From positions 222,568,659 to 222,632,658 of the forward strand of contig CM076846.1 in NCBI GenBank assembly GCA_039519185.1: DNA of 64,000 nt, in the 5' to 3' direction. The notes under the pieces are model-generated. The model saw only the letters and a program-made list of their open reading frames with translations. It was not told the origin of the DNA and did no database searches. Shown here piece after piece: positions 21,561 through 33,330 of this stretch (its first letter is position 1; each line of letters starts with the position of its first letter). A program made the position numbers and the translations under genes. Origin of the DNA: Astragalus membranaceus. Its lineage: Eukaryota > Streptophyta > Magnoliopsida > Fabales > Fabaceae.

Positions 21561-22827
21561 TCTACTATCTATCTATACTATTTACCCACTACCAAAATAT
21601 ACCAAAATACCAATTTTATCCTTTTCACTTTTTCACTTTTTCAAACTTTTTCACTTTTTCACTCTCTCACACACATTTTCAAACTTTTTCACTTTTTCAC
21701 TCTCTCACACACTTTTTCACTGTCCCTCGCACTTTTTACTCTCTTCTCCTATTTCTTTTTCCAATTCTCTGATTTCTCTATTTTTCATATTTTTTCACAC
21801 TCTCTCACACACTTTTTCACTCTCTTCTCCTCTTTCTTCCTCTAATTCTCCCATTTATCTATTTTTCACAATATATCTACTTTAATTTAATCTACATGTC
21901 ACCTTCATTTTTCCTCTTTACTATTTTAAAATTTTCAAATTTTGACAAAATTTTAATATTTGTTTTAGGCTAATTAAATTTGTTAACTTTAAAATTGTCT
22001 TGATTTTCACAGCATAAAGTTCTGACTAATTAAATTTTGTCTGAGTCCATACATTACCCACTACCAAAATATCAATCTTATCATTTTTCCAACTAAGCAA
22101 TTGGAGTATATTTAGGTAATTTTATTTTTTCACCTTTTCAAACTTTTTTACTCTCACACACTTTTTCAAACTTGCCATTTACCTACTACCAAAATATCAA
22201 TCTTATCCTTTTCCCAACTAAATAATTGGAGTATAATCAATTATTTTAAAAAAAAAATTATTCATTTTTATAATTTACTCAAACTACTCAAACCTACTTT
22301 TTTAAAACTTTTTCCCACACAAATATTTTTTAAAAAAAAATTATTCATTTTTATAATTTACTCAAACTACTAAAATTACTAAAATCAATTAAAATGAGTA
22401 AAATCAATTAATTTTTTCATAAAAAATAAAATCAATCAATTTAATTACTACAAAAAATTACCAAATAACTATTTTATAATTACTAAAAAGGAGTAAAATG
22501 CCAACGGGAGTGGAAACGGGAGTGCCAACGAGAACGCCAACGGGACTGCAAACATGAGTGCCAACGGGAGTGGCAACGAGAGTGCCAACGGGAGTGGCAA
22601 CGAGAGTGCCAACGGGAGTGCCAACAGGAGGACCAACAAGGATGCAAACGGGAGGGGCAACGGGGATGTATATTTTACTCCCAACGAGAGTTCCACTTTG
22701 AATTTCAAATCATACATTTTGGACATTGTTCACAACTTATCAATATCTTCCAAATTACTATTATGACTTCATGGTAATACACCGACCATACAGTATCACC
22801 CGTGCGTATGCACGGGTAAAAAACTAG
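21561..22827 (+). mobile_element. non-autonomous Helitron
   Basis: The 5' end TCTACTATCTATCTATACTA is Helitron-like (TC start). The 3' end has a hairpin ACCCGTGCGTATGCACGGGT (22798-22817) followed by AAAAACTAG, then a host T. Insertion between A (21560) and T (22828) without target duplication fits rolling-circle transposition. The interior is CT-rich at 21620-21860 (TTTTCACTCTCTCACACAC repeats) and holds a GGGAGTGCCAAC-type minisatellite at 22496-22675. No Rep/helicase is encoded. Confidence 0.8.
22496..22675. repeat. 12-bp minisatellite GCCAACGGGAGT
   Basis: About 15 degenerate 12-bp units (GCCAACGGGAGTG, GGCAACGAGAGTG and so on). Because the unit is a multiple of 3, frames stay open and encode Ser-Ala-Asn-Gly / Gly-Asn-Glu runs on plus and Leu/Ala/Pro runs on minus. 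These are not treated as genes. Confidence 0.85.
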
Positions 22828-23709
22828 TATAGAAGAATGAGCAGCACACAAAAGCAAAGGTAGAGGGGGAGAGAAGGAGGGAGCTATAATAAATAGCACT
22901 AGCGCCGGGACCCGTGCGATGCACGGGGCCAAAGCTTTAGCGAGTACTTAATTATTGTGATATTAAAATTTGATGGATAAATTAAAAACCAGCATACAAA
23001 TTAACGGGAATTTATAATTCAAACATAAGTAATAGTCCATGAAAATAAGGTAGCATAGTAATTTATAATTCAAACATAAGTAATTCAAATAGTGAATTTT
23101 TTTTTTAAAATCAGCACACAAATGAAATTGATCCATTAAATTATAGACAACAAATGATAACCAAATAACTTTAGTTTAACGCATTATCACATTACATAAG
23201 ATCTCACAGAACAACACACTACATAATATATTTAAATAGATGAATTTTTTTTACGAACACTAAATTATAAAAAAACACACTACTTCATTTAACACATAAA
23301 TATTATAACATTGTATGAGTGAAGATAAAATTAATTATATATTGTAGAAGTATGTGACAATGTAAATCATAATTAAAAATATCATTTTTAATTAACAAAC
23401 ACATTGAAATTAAACACTTACAGGCAATAAGAAGAAAAAGTCTAAAAAAATTTAATAACATAATTCATATTCATCAAATGTAAATATAAAAATTTAACTC
23501 ATAATTAGAAAGAAAAGAAGACAACACAATGAGAAAGTGAAAAACGTAGGTTGGATGAGAATCACCAATAAAATGGAAGCAACTATACAAAGTTGAAGGA
23601 ATATGGTCTTTAAATTCTTTATTTTCGAAGCATCTTTAAATTATTTTTTTAAAATCCTGAAAAATATGGTCCTAAAGAATATAAAGAGAAGAAGTAAAAA
23701 AATAAATTG

Positions 23710-24360
23710 ATTTTTAAATCATTTATCGAGTAACAAACTTTTAGTATTTGAACAGTAATATTTTCCGAACGCAAAAGTACCCACAAACACACTACGTAGC
23801 ATCGTACTTTACGTATTTTGTCACAAAATTATATTTTTAAACAAACTTTGCATATTTGAACTATTAAAATTTTTGTCGAACACTAAGATAACCCAAAACA
23901 CACCGAAAAATTAATTTTTGGTATGACCAAACCAATTGTTGAGGAACGAACTCCATGTATTTGTATATCTAATTTTTTTTTGAATCCTAATTAAAGCATC
24001 AAAAACACACTACTTAGCATCATATTTTATTACAAAATTATTAATATTTTTAATAAAATTAATTATCGAGTAACAAACTTTGCGTACTTAAACAAATTTT
24101 TTTTCCGGATCTTAAAGTACCCTAAACCATATTGTCTAACATCACAATTCACATAATTTATCACGAAATTAATTTTCTTTTCGACGAATTCGATTATGTA
24201 GGAACAAACTTCACGTATTTGAACAATTAATTTTTTTCCATTTCTTAAAATACGCTAAAACACACTGTCTAGCGTCACACTTTACGTAATTTGCCACGAA
24301 ATTAATTTTCCTTTTCACCAATCTAATTATGAATGAGCAAACTTCACATATTTAAATAAT
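23710..24360. repeat. Helitron-associated satellite, degenerate units of about 115-130 bp
   Basis: Successive units carry AACAAACTT-C-CGTATTTGAACA, then AAAACACACTGTCTAGCGTCA and TTACGTAATTTGCCACGAAAT. Reverse-oriented units of the same family occur at 47560-47870 (for example GTGCGACGCTAAGTAGTGTG). This is a dispersed satellite. Confidence 0.7.
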
Positions 24361-24364
24361 TTAA

Positions 24365-24850
24365 ATTTTTTCTAAATTCAAAATTACCTAAAAGATATAA
24401 AGAAAAAAAAAGAAAAAGGGAAAAGGATAAAAGAAACAAAAAAAAAAAGAATGAAAAAAAAGGGAGGGGAGCTTGGCGGGAGACTTGGCGCCAAGACTCC
24501 CCCGGATGTATATTTAGAGATTGCTTTCAGCTGAGCCCAATTTGGATTAATTTCTAATATATAAAAACTTTTCATTTGAGATAAGTAGTTGATTATTAAC
24601 TCATAAAACTTTACGTAATTTGCCAAAAAAATAGTTTTTTCCTTTTCACCGATCTAATTATAAATGAGTAAACTTCGCATATTTAAATAATTTAAATTTT
24701 TTCTAAACTCAAAATTACCTAAAAAATATAAAAAAAAAAAAGAAGAAAAGGGGAAAAGGATAAAAGAAAAAAAAAATGAAGAAAAAGGAAGGGGAGCTTG
24801 GCGGGAGACTTGGCGCCAAGACTCCCGTGGATGTGTATTTAGAGATGGGA
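24365..24850. repeat. direct repeat with palindromic GGGAGACTTGGCGCC core
   Basis: Two copies (about 24340-24520 and 24655-24846) share an A-rich, AGAAAAAG-type run followed by GGGAGCTTGGCGGGAGACTT, then GGCGCCAAGACTCCC. The core GGGAGACTTGGCGCCAAG plus ACTCCC is a near-perfect palindrome with only two mismatched positions. Each is followed by GGATGTNTATTTAGAGAT. Function unknown. Confidence 0.7.
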
Positions 24851-25277
24851 TTGTAGTATAAAATGTAAATAAAGAGAGAGGAAAAAGTAATCCCACACCA
24901 ACTCCAAATGTAAAGAAAGCGACTTGCAAAGTAATCCCATACCAACGGTCAATTTTACAACTACTTTTTCCTCTCTCTTTCTTTTGGGTCAGAAGACGAA
25001 GAGAGGCTTAAAAGCTTATCTAAAAAAAAGAGTGACTTAAAAGTTAAAAGTCCTCTTTGTCAATTGGCACAATGGGACATTGTTGATTACTAGCACTTTA
25101 ATTTTTTTAGATATATTAAATCCATGTTGTTTTCAAAAGGTAATTGGTTAATCCGAGATTCATTTGGGTTGGATAAGATTTGTTTATTTTATTTTTTTTT
25201 TGAAACAAACTAGTATGTGATAAACACAAATTTGAGGGTTTCGAGTTGTTGTTAATTTGCTTTTATAAATTGATGGC

Positions 25278-25570
25278 AATGGCTCCTTTATGCTCCATTC
25301 GTCTCGAATTAAGTGTCTTTTTTTACTACTTTTATTTATCTCAAATTATTTGTCACTTTAAAATCACAATGCAACATTTATTATTTTTTTCTAATAATAC
25401 CCTTACTTTTATTTATATTTTCAACTTTTCTATTTCTATCTCCTCATAATAATAAAGAAGTATTTTAGTCATTCCATACTTTTTAAACATAAAAAATAGC
25501 ATCTCCAATTATTTTTTTAAGAACCGCGCATAATTTTAAATGACACTTAATTTGAGAGGGAGGAAGTATT
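25278..25570. mobile_element. Stowaway/Tc1-mariner-type MITE
   Basis: Inverted ends TGCTCCATTCGTCTCGAATT and AATTTGAGAGGGAGGAAGTA match the plant Stowaway pattern CTCCCTCCGTCCCAAAATAAG, including AAGTGTC / GACACTT just inside. TA dinucleotides flank it. About 290 bp, non-coding. Confidence 0.75.
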
Positions 25571-26504
25571 TTTTAACTTTCCTTGTCTCTTTTGTTGTTT
25601 CAAATGCCTCTTTTGTTTTTAACATTTATGAGTGGAAAGAGAGATAAGCATAAGCTCAATTAAATGGAAAAGGTAGGCATAGGAAACTGCACTATAAAAC
25701 CTAAGCCGCATGGAGAGAGAAAGTTACAAATAATTATAAAAACACTAGAAAAGCACGGCCACATAGGATTCGGGATTAGGTGAAAGAAAGGAAAAATATG
25801 ATAAAAGAGATTTTAACTTCTAGCTCTAATTAGAAGATGCTCTCTTCTTTTTTATTTATATTTTTTTTTTGTTACAAAGAGGGTTGAAGCTCGAGCTTTT
25901 TCATTTACATTCGTTTCTTTATTCATGTAATTCCGATTCCATTATTTTATATCAGTTTTTAATTTTTACTACTCTTTTAGTTTTTCACATTTGTTTTTTT
26001 TAAAGACATGTTTTAGTTCTTTTTGTAATGGTAACAATAATGAGTTCTATCTTTCATTTTAATTTTTTGGAGAGTGAGTTTGCTAATTGTAATGCTGTTA
26101 TGATTCCGAGCAATTTTACCAGTACCGTGTTTGTTAGGAAGACTCTTCCACCTAAACCAATCGTCACCTAATAAATTATTGAAACAAACTATGGGCCCAC
26201 ACCTAATATGTAAAGAGGCGTGGGATGTTTGTTAGAGAGGTACAGAGACGTGAAATGTTTGTTACAGAGGTAGAGAGGCGTGGGATGGTGGTTGTGCTAT
26301 GTGTGTAGGAGTGTACAAAACATATAATCAATGCCATGAGAACAAGAAAAAAAGGGTGTAATGGCTAAAGGTCAAAAATAAACCCACTACATGTTGTATG
26401 AGCAGGTTGCACATGTCATCTATTTTTTCACTTTATTATTTTTAATTTTGGTTTGAACAATATTCAAGAACATGGAATCAACGAGCTATAATGAGATAGT
26501 CACT
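25571..26504. other. AT-rich intergenic, short tandem unit at about 26210-26290
   Basis: No gene recognised. Three diverged copies of a unit of about 34 bp (GAGGCGTGGGATG-TTTGTTA) lie at about 26215-26290. Confidence 0.4.
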
Positions 26505-26640
26505 CGATCTCCACCTTGAGTATCGAGCAGCATTAAAACTCTGGACCAATTGTTCTGCCCTTCGAGGCACCTACAATTCAGCGAGGGGATTAATCACTGT
26601 GGTCAGCGGTGGATACCCTAGGTAAAACCAAAAAATGAGC
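26505..26640 (+). mobile_element. SINE fragment (same family as 17306-17470)
   Basis: Body CACCTACAATTCAGCGAGGG, then ATTAATCACTGTGGTCAGCG, then GATACCCTAGGTAAAACCAA, matching the minus strand of 17306-17470. The B box is degenerate (CACTCGATCTCC) and the 5' end is incomplete. Confidence 0.6.
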
Positions 26641-26859
26641 TATATTGAGATTTAATTTCCTATTATATATGTTGGTGCTCGTTTTTATTTATTTTGATAC
26701 TCGTAGCTATTAGATTAGTTTATTATTGTTGGTACAAAAATATACGAAACATAATCGAAACTAGAATAAACAATTAAGCTGAACGGCCAAAAGTTTTAGA
26801 TAACCTAGTTTTACACATATAAACAAAAATGAAAAAGTACAAAAAAATTAAAATAAATT

Positions 26860-27549
26860 CAAAAGGAAGGAGGGGGGCGCAGCTGCCTTAGCTGGAATTT
26901 ATTTTGGGAAGGGTCCAATTTCCTTTTCCCCATCCTTTTGCTTTTCCCATTTAAGAAAAAATAGTACAACACCCAAATTGCCTTGAGGCTGTCCTTTTGC
27001 GCCACCATTGCTGCTGCTGCCAGCGCCCCTCACCCAGCTGCTGTCCTTGATCCTTATCCAATTGTTGTCCTTTTGATTCCTCACCTCACCGATTGGCCTA
27101 TAAAACAAACAGTAGCAGTCACAAAAGAGGGGACGGAAACCAGAAAATGAAAGAAAGAAAGAAATATGCAAAATCGGAGAGAGACATATGAACATCCCCA
27201 ATGGGGGTAGCTCTCCCTTCCCTTCCAATTCACGCACAAAAACCAACAATCACCACCAAAACCCCAAAACAGCCACCAAAACCTCCTCTCTCACGGTCAA
27301 ACCGTCACTGTCATCGTATCTCCGGCGGGCACCACCACCACACTCTCCCTCACCTCCACGATTTCCCCTCTCTACCACTCCTACGGCCAACCACCAACTA
27401 CTCCTATCATCACCACTCCACCACCGTAGCCAACAACCTCCCCCTAAGCGGACAACATTAGCGTCTATTCTATCTTTATTTTTATTTCTACTACGAAAAT
27501 CTGAAAACCATTCACCTTTTCTAGTAAAATATAAATAAAGAGGGGCATC
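26860..27549. other. possible truncated host gene 5' region, ends at LTR
   Basis: A 116-codon frame at 27188-27538 (Pro/Ser/Thr/His-rich) and a TATAAAA at about 27100 could be a gene start, but the antisense strand is also open and the composition is low-complexity. The unit is cut at 27550 by the LTR of the giant inverted repeat. Not convincingly a gene. Confidence 0.25.
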
Positions 27550-28853
27550 TGTTATACCCTAATTTTGTCCGGATGTTTTCAAATAAAGGAAAACGATACC
27601 CAATTTTAACCGGTATTTTTCACTTTTAAGAAAAAATAAAAAAAATGTTTTTTGTTGTATTTGATTCTTAAACCCTCGAATAGGTCATTTCGTGCTCATT
27701 TACCAATTTTGCGTTGTTATTTATTTATTTTCTTTAGTGGTTAAACAAAGATTAAAAAATATGTTGATTTAGATTATTACAAAAAATGTCCATAACTTGG
27801 CCCAAGAATGCCAAGGTTAAAAAAATATAAAAATGGCTATTTTGCGAATGCAATTTCTCTCTCCTTAGAACTTGTCTCGACGATCCGAATGGAGAAAGTG
27901 AAGATATATGTCGCACGAACCTGCTGTCCAAAAACGAAGACGATCCAACGGTTAATGAATCCGGAATCGCACTGTCAATATGGCTAGTTTGAGAAAAAAC
28001 AGGATTAGTTTTTAGCTACTTTTCAAATGCAATTTCTCTCTCCTTAGAACCCGTCTCGACGATTCGAACGGTGAAAGTGAAGATATATGTCGCACGAACC
28101 TGCTGTCCAAAAACGAAGACGATTCAACGGTTAACGAATCCGGAATCGCACTGTCAATATGGCTGGTTTGAGAAAAAACGGGATTAGTTTTTAGCTACTT
28201 TCCAAATGCAATTTCCCTCTTCTCGGACCTTTTTTCAACGATCCGAACGGTGAAATTGAAGATATATGTCTCACGAACCTTGTGTCAAAAAACAAAGATG
28301 ATCTAACGGTTAAAAAATCCGAAATCACACTTTTACGGAGGCTGGTTTGATAAAAACGAAAATTGCTTTTTCTATGTTGTTTTAGTCCCACATTGCTTGG
28401 GAGAAACAAGAACTACCTAGCCTTTGGCTATAAAAGAGATGGAGATGCAAAGGCTATGGACATGGGTGATTGATGGGGTAAGTGATCTTTTGGGCTAGCA
28501 TTTGCAGTCCATTAGATTAAAAGCCTGTCTTTAATTCTTTTGGGCTAGCTTTTGCAGTCCATTAGATTAAATGCCCGTCTTTAGTTATTTTTGGGATGGC
28601 CGTTGAGGTCCTTTACTTGGCGATTTTCGGGTGAAAACGGACCAGATAGGAGTCCGGTTCGCGGTTGATATGGTCAGATTGCTCGGTCCGTTTCGGTGTT
28701 GATCGCATTGATCAGCTTGAGGTTAGTTTTGCTTTTATTTATTTATTTTTGTACATATTTATTTATTATGTATACTATTTATTTATGTACATACTTATTT
28801 ATTATTTATATTGTTTATTTATCTATGTAAATAATTATTTATTATTTATTCAT

Positions 28854-28884
<31 letters not shown>

Positions 28885-29987
28885 TATGTATAGTTATTTA
28901 TTTATTAACTTTACTCTTTATTAATTGTTAGTGTCGTCATTAATTTTTTAAATACACAAATTATTTTATTTTTTCAAAAATATAAATATGGGATTAAGTC
29001 GACTGTACAGTCGGGTTAGTCTGCTTTTTAGGTCACAAATGAACCGTTACGGATCATATCCTAAAATCCCTAAATAAAATACATCAACAAACAAATTTTT
29101 CTACCTAGAACTACGTAGCCTTTGATTCTCTACCAGGAGATACGTAGGAGCAGGATCACGCCCCTGTCAAGCGCAAAAATAAACAATTTCCATTACCTTT
29201 CTTTCTTAATTCATTTTTTTACAAAAGCCACAAAATAAAAATAGGGGATTGAGTCGACTGTACAGTCGGGTTAGTCTGCTTTTTAGGTCACTAATGAACC
29301 GTTACGGATCATGTCCTAAAATCCCTATCTAAAATAAATAATTTCCAAAATAAAAAAAATACAAACACATCTCTTTCATTTCAAAAACCAAAAATCTTAT
29401 TTTCAAAGTACGGGATTAAGTCGGTCGTACGGCCGGGTTAGTCATCGTTTTAGGATAAGTGAACTGTGGTCCTTCAGAGCTCAGCGCTCCTTCAGCCCTC
29501 AGCGGCCATTCAGAGCCCCAGCGCTCCTTCAGACCCCCAGTGGTTCTTCAACACAGATCACACAGTCCTAAAACCCCTATATTAAAAAATACCAACCAAC
29601 AAACATTTTCTAACTAAAAAACTACGTAGTTTTGATTTCTCCATCGCACCTGGAGATACGTAGGAGCGGGGGCACACTCCCGTTCAAGCACAAAAAAACT
29701 AAAATTTTTATTAAGTCTTTTTCTTTCAATAAAAGGGTAAAAATTAACATTTTCAAAATTAAAATTCTTTCCTACAACTAGTTAGCAGGTAACCCTCCTT
29801 AGGAAGGATGTCGCGGGGTGCTAACACCTTCCCTATGCATAACCGACTCCTGAACCCAAATTTGGTCTCAAGGACCGTTATCCATTCCAAAAGGGATTTT
29901 CCAATGTTTGCCCTTAAACTAAACTTTGGTGGCGGCTTCATTTTTGAACCTTCGAGGAATCCTCGTTCGGATTTTTCGGTCGCTACA
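27550..29987 (+). mobile_element. Ogre/Tat-like LTR in left arm (2438 bp)
   Basis: Starts TGTTATACCCTAATTTTGTCC with one change from the TGTCATACCC start of the other copies, and ends TTTTTCGGTCGCTACA. The inner flank is CCACT (29988-29992), the complement of the AGTGG duplication around the right-arm LTR. The outer flank is GCATC, so the usual duplication is absent outside. Contains three about 180-bp repeats (27850-28370), ATTT-rich sequence, CGACTGTACAGTCG palindromes (about 29000 and 29255), two copies of the conserved stem-loop (29109, 29625), and the GGTGCTAACACCTTCC block near its end. Confidence 0.85.
27846..28370 (+). repeat. three about 180-bp tandem units in LTR (mirrored at 36180-36690)
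   Basis: Each unit holds GCAATTTCTCTCTCCTTAGA, ACGATCCGAA, TATATGTCGCACGAACC, CCAACGGTTAA and a GGAATCGCACT-type run. Units 1 and 2 are closer to each other than to unit 3. Confidence 0.8.
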
Positions 29988-30415
29988 CCACTATTTACCG
30001 TCAAGGTAACCAATTTTGATATATGCTTTTGTTCTATCAAGGTTAGATACTCTGTATAGGCGTATAGGATATGTACGTATCTAATACTTTTTGATACGCA
30101 GCCAAACAATATCGAAGAGAACTAAACGTCGCAAGGAATAAATTAGTACCTAAAATACAAGATATAAAACACATCAACTCAACTCAAGTCTCCTTGAATT
30201 ACCCGTGTCCCACAAAGCAAAAAGACAACATATATATACTACTAATAAACTGATGTTCTTTTTTTATATATTTTTAGAACAGCAACAAATGTATATGAGA
30301 GCAGCCACTCAATGAGGTCATTTAAATGACAAAATAATAATCCATAAAATTTAGCAAGGATAAGCTACTTAAAGTATTTAGGAGGAACAATTACTGATAA
30401 ATGTAATCCTTATTT

Positions 30416-31241
30416 TTATTTGCCAATGTTTGGGTGTCCATTTCCATCCTGCTTGTCCTTAACTTCTCCCTCCAAATTGTGTCCATTTCCATTCTCCTTC
30501 TTGTCCTTGACATCTCCCCTCTCCAAATTCTCTCCACTTCCATCCTGCTTCTTCTTCACTTCTCCCCTGCCATCAGCAAAAAGTAGTTAAAAATCACATC
30601 CAACAATTAAAGGTTTGTTAATATGTAGGTGTGTATTTCTAATTAGAATCAGCCATTGGGTTTCCAAACAATAGTTATAACTCTATATTTCTCTTCCTAA
30701 AGTGCAGTACTCTTCACTGTTAAACAATTATATACTCTTAAACAAAATGAATATACCTGAAGTCTCCCTCCAACACGCGAGCCCAGCTCCAATAAATATC
30801 TGCCATCCCCCTCAAATCGCCACTAGTGCTATTTTCGTCCCCGAACAGCAACACTTTATGACCACGCTCCTGGAATCTTTTAACTGTGGAAATATAGCCG
30901 TGATCCCCACCAAGGATTGTTATGTAAGAGGGATGTTTACTTTTAAACCCAGCTTTGATGTGTCGTTTCATCAACGCATCAGTACGATTTCTACCTATGC
31001 CAGCCTCATAGCATTTAACTCCAAACATGTTCAACTTGTGTTCAAAACGAGTCCTAATATTCTTTTCCACATACATATTAATCAACGGATACTCCCCGAT
31101 GTTGTGAACCTGTTGTCCCATCAGAACAGAGAATATCGTCTTTCCAAGTGAACAAGTCCTGGGAATCCTCACATTTTCGGCGTCCCAGAACCAGGACATT
31201 CCATCAACAGTGGGCTTCACAAACTTGATAGAGTTCCTCAT
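30416..31241 (-). CDS. NYN-domain (PIN-like nuclease) protein, left copy
   Basis: Two exons on the minus strand: 31241-30757 (start ATG at 31239-31241, donor CTTCAG|GTATAT) and 30566-30416 (acceptor ATGGCAG). The phases join in frame. The N-terminal domain has the NYN signatures: SWFWDAENVRIP (catalytic Asp), NRTDALMKRH, ILGGDHGYIS and GHKVLLFGDE. NYN proteins (MARF1/limkain-b1 class) are predicted RNases using acidic metal-binding residues. Exon 2 adds a Lys/Glu/Gly-rich low-complexity tail ending NIGK. This copy is open throughout, unlike the right copy. About 211 residues. It may still be a fragment of a larger ancestral gene. Confidence 0.8.
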
Positions 31242-33330
31242 TTTTCTAATGTCATTGAAGTAAAAAAAAATCAAAAAACAGATCAACATAATCATTATTA
31301 CCAATTACCAACGTTACATTGAAGGGGAAAAAACTCATAAACAGAAATCTATGCAAATAGCAGTAAAGAAATAGTAAAAAAATTGCAAAATTGAAGTGGA
31401 AACGAAAATGTAAACAAAAATAGCATGAAAAGCTTTTGATTCCATGAACAACAAAAAAAAAAGACATAGAAAAAAAGTAAAGAAATAGGCAAATACAGTT
31501 GAACCGAAACCTGCTTGCTTGATGCTTGATATACAAAAATTGAAATCGAGTATAAATGTTTTGCACTTGGAAATGAAAATGTAGAGAACATATAGAGAGA
31601 GAAATGGTACCAGTTGCTTGGAGAAAAACTGAAGCAATGCAGTGTTGATTAGAAATGGAAAAAGAAAAGAAGAGTGAGATTGTTAGTACTCATTTGGTTA
31701 GCAAGGTAACAGAATGAGGGGGAAAGGATCTGGTGCAGGGCCGTTGTCATCAAGGCCCATGGCTTTAGGCCCAATTCTAGTTATAGTTTCTTTTAGATTC
31801 TTTTTTGATCAAAATTGTTTCTTTTAGATACAATTTGGTGTGAGAGATCTTATAAGGGGGATATTAATTTAAGATATAAATTATAAAATTATAAAATTGG
31901 ACTTGCTTCTATTGGTTATATGACGTGAATAATGGCTGAATTTACCAACTAGAAAAATGAAATAGAAAATAAACACAAGGGGGATATTAGTTTAAGATAT
32001 AAACCTCATCAATGATTATAAAGTTTTTCTAGAAAGTTAATGGTTATAAAGATTTTTTAGATTTAATCAAAAAAATACTAATAATTAGGCACATAATAAT
32101 AATTTAATAAAGTCCAGATTGATTAATACTCAAACAGGCCTTGATGGTTAGCATTTAGTACTTATAAATTTATTGTGCACAATGTAAGTATCACAAGAGT
32201 TACTAACACTTGCGGTAGCTTTTTTTTTCTTCCATAGGAATATAGGAATATAGGAATATAGTACTATTGTTGTTTTTCTTCTATAGGAATATAGGTACAC
32301 AAAATTTCTTTTGTAAAACAACAATAGTACTATATTCCTATATTCCTATATGCCTATGGAAGAAAAAAAATGCTACCCCAAGTGTTAGTAACTCTTGTGA
32401 TACTTACATTGTGCGCAATAAATTTATAAGTACTAAATGCCAACCATCAATGCCTGTTTGAGTATTAATCAATCAGGACTTTATTAAATTATCATTATGT
32501 GCCTAATTATTATTATTTTTTATTAAATCTAAAAAATCTTTATAACCATTAACTTTCTAGAAAAACTTTATAATCATTGATGAAGTTTATATCTTAAATT
32601 AATATCCCCTTGTGTTTATTTTCTATTTCATTTTTCTAGTTGGTAAATTCAGCCATTATTCACGTCATATAACCAATAGAAGCAAGTCCAATTTTATAAT
32701 TTATATCTTAAATTAATATCCCCCTTATAAGATCTCTCACACCAAATTGTATCTAAAAGAAACAATTTTGATCAAAAAAAAATCTAAAAGAAACTATAAC
32801 TAGAACTGGGCCTAAAGCCATGGGCCTTGATGACAACAGCCCTGCACCAGATCCTATCCCCCTCATTCCGTTACCTTGCTAACCAAATGAGTACTAACAA
32901 TCTCACTCTTCTTTTCTTTTTCCATTACAAATCAACACTGCATTGCTTCAGTTTTTCTCCAAGCAACTGGTACCATTTCTCTCTACATATTCTCTACATT
33001 TTCATTTCCAAGTGCAAAACATTTATACTCGATTTCAATTTTGCATATCAAGCATCAAGCAAGCAGGTTTTGGTTCAACTGTATTTGCCTATTTCTTTAC
33101 TTTTTTTCTATGTCTTTTTTTTGTTGTTCATGGAATCAAAAGCTTTTCATGCTATTTTTGTTTACATTTTCGTTTCCACTTCAATTTTGCAATTTGTTTA
33201 CTATTTCTTTACTGCTATTTGCATAGATTTCTGTTTGAGTTTTTTCCCCTTCAATGTAACTTTGGTAATTGGTAATAATGATTATGTTGATCTGTTTTTT
33301 GATTTTTTTTACTTCAATGACATTAGAAAA
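31242..33330. promoter_or_regulatory. shared divergent upstream region and palindrome centre
   Basis: The two NYN copies point outwards, so about 2.1 kb of mirrored upstream sequence separates their ATGs. It contains the probable 5' UTR or leader introns (31260-31700 and 32870-33300, CT/AT-rich) and the 38-nt hairpin loop at 32277-32314 flanked by TATAGGAATA repeats. No defined TATA box was chosen. Any bidirectional promoter is an inference. Confidence 0.5.

Larger units (their letters stand above)
22899..24950 (-). mobile_element. second Helitron, 3' end facing the first; 5' end not found
   Basis: On the minus strand a hairpin CCCCGTGCATCGCACGGG (22911-22928) is followed by TCCCGGCGCTAG ending at 22899, then a host T (A at 22898). 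This is another Helitron terminus, pointing left toward the first, only about 70 bp away. The element runs to the right but its 5' TC end was not located. The end coordinate is a guess. Confidence 0.6.

Noticed and set aside
30702..31151. 149-aa plus-strand ORF in the left arm (and its mirror 33421-33870)
   Set aside because: Antisense shadow of the NYN exon. Codon structure and splice sites fit the opposite strand.
32827..33330. N-terminal extension of the right NYN frame (hydrophobic, Phe/Ser/Leu-rich)
   Set aside because: AT/CT-rich leader or intron. The left arm has several differing frames there, and NYN homology begins after MRN.
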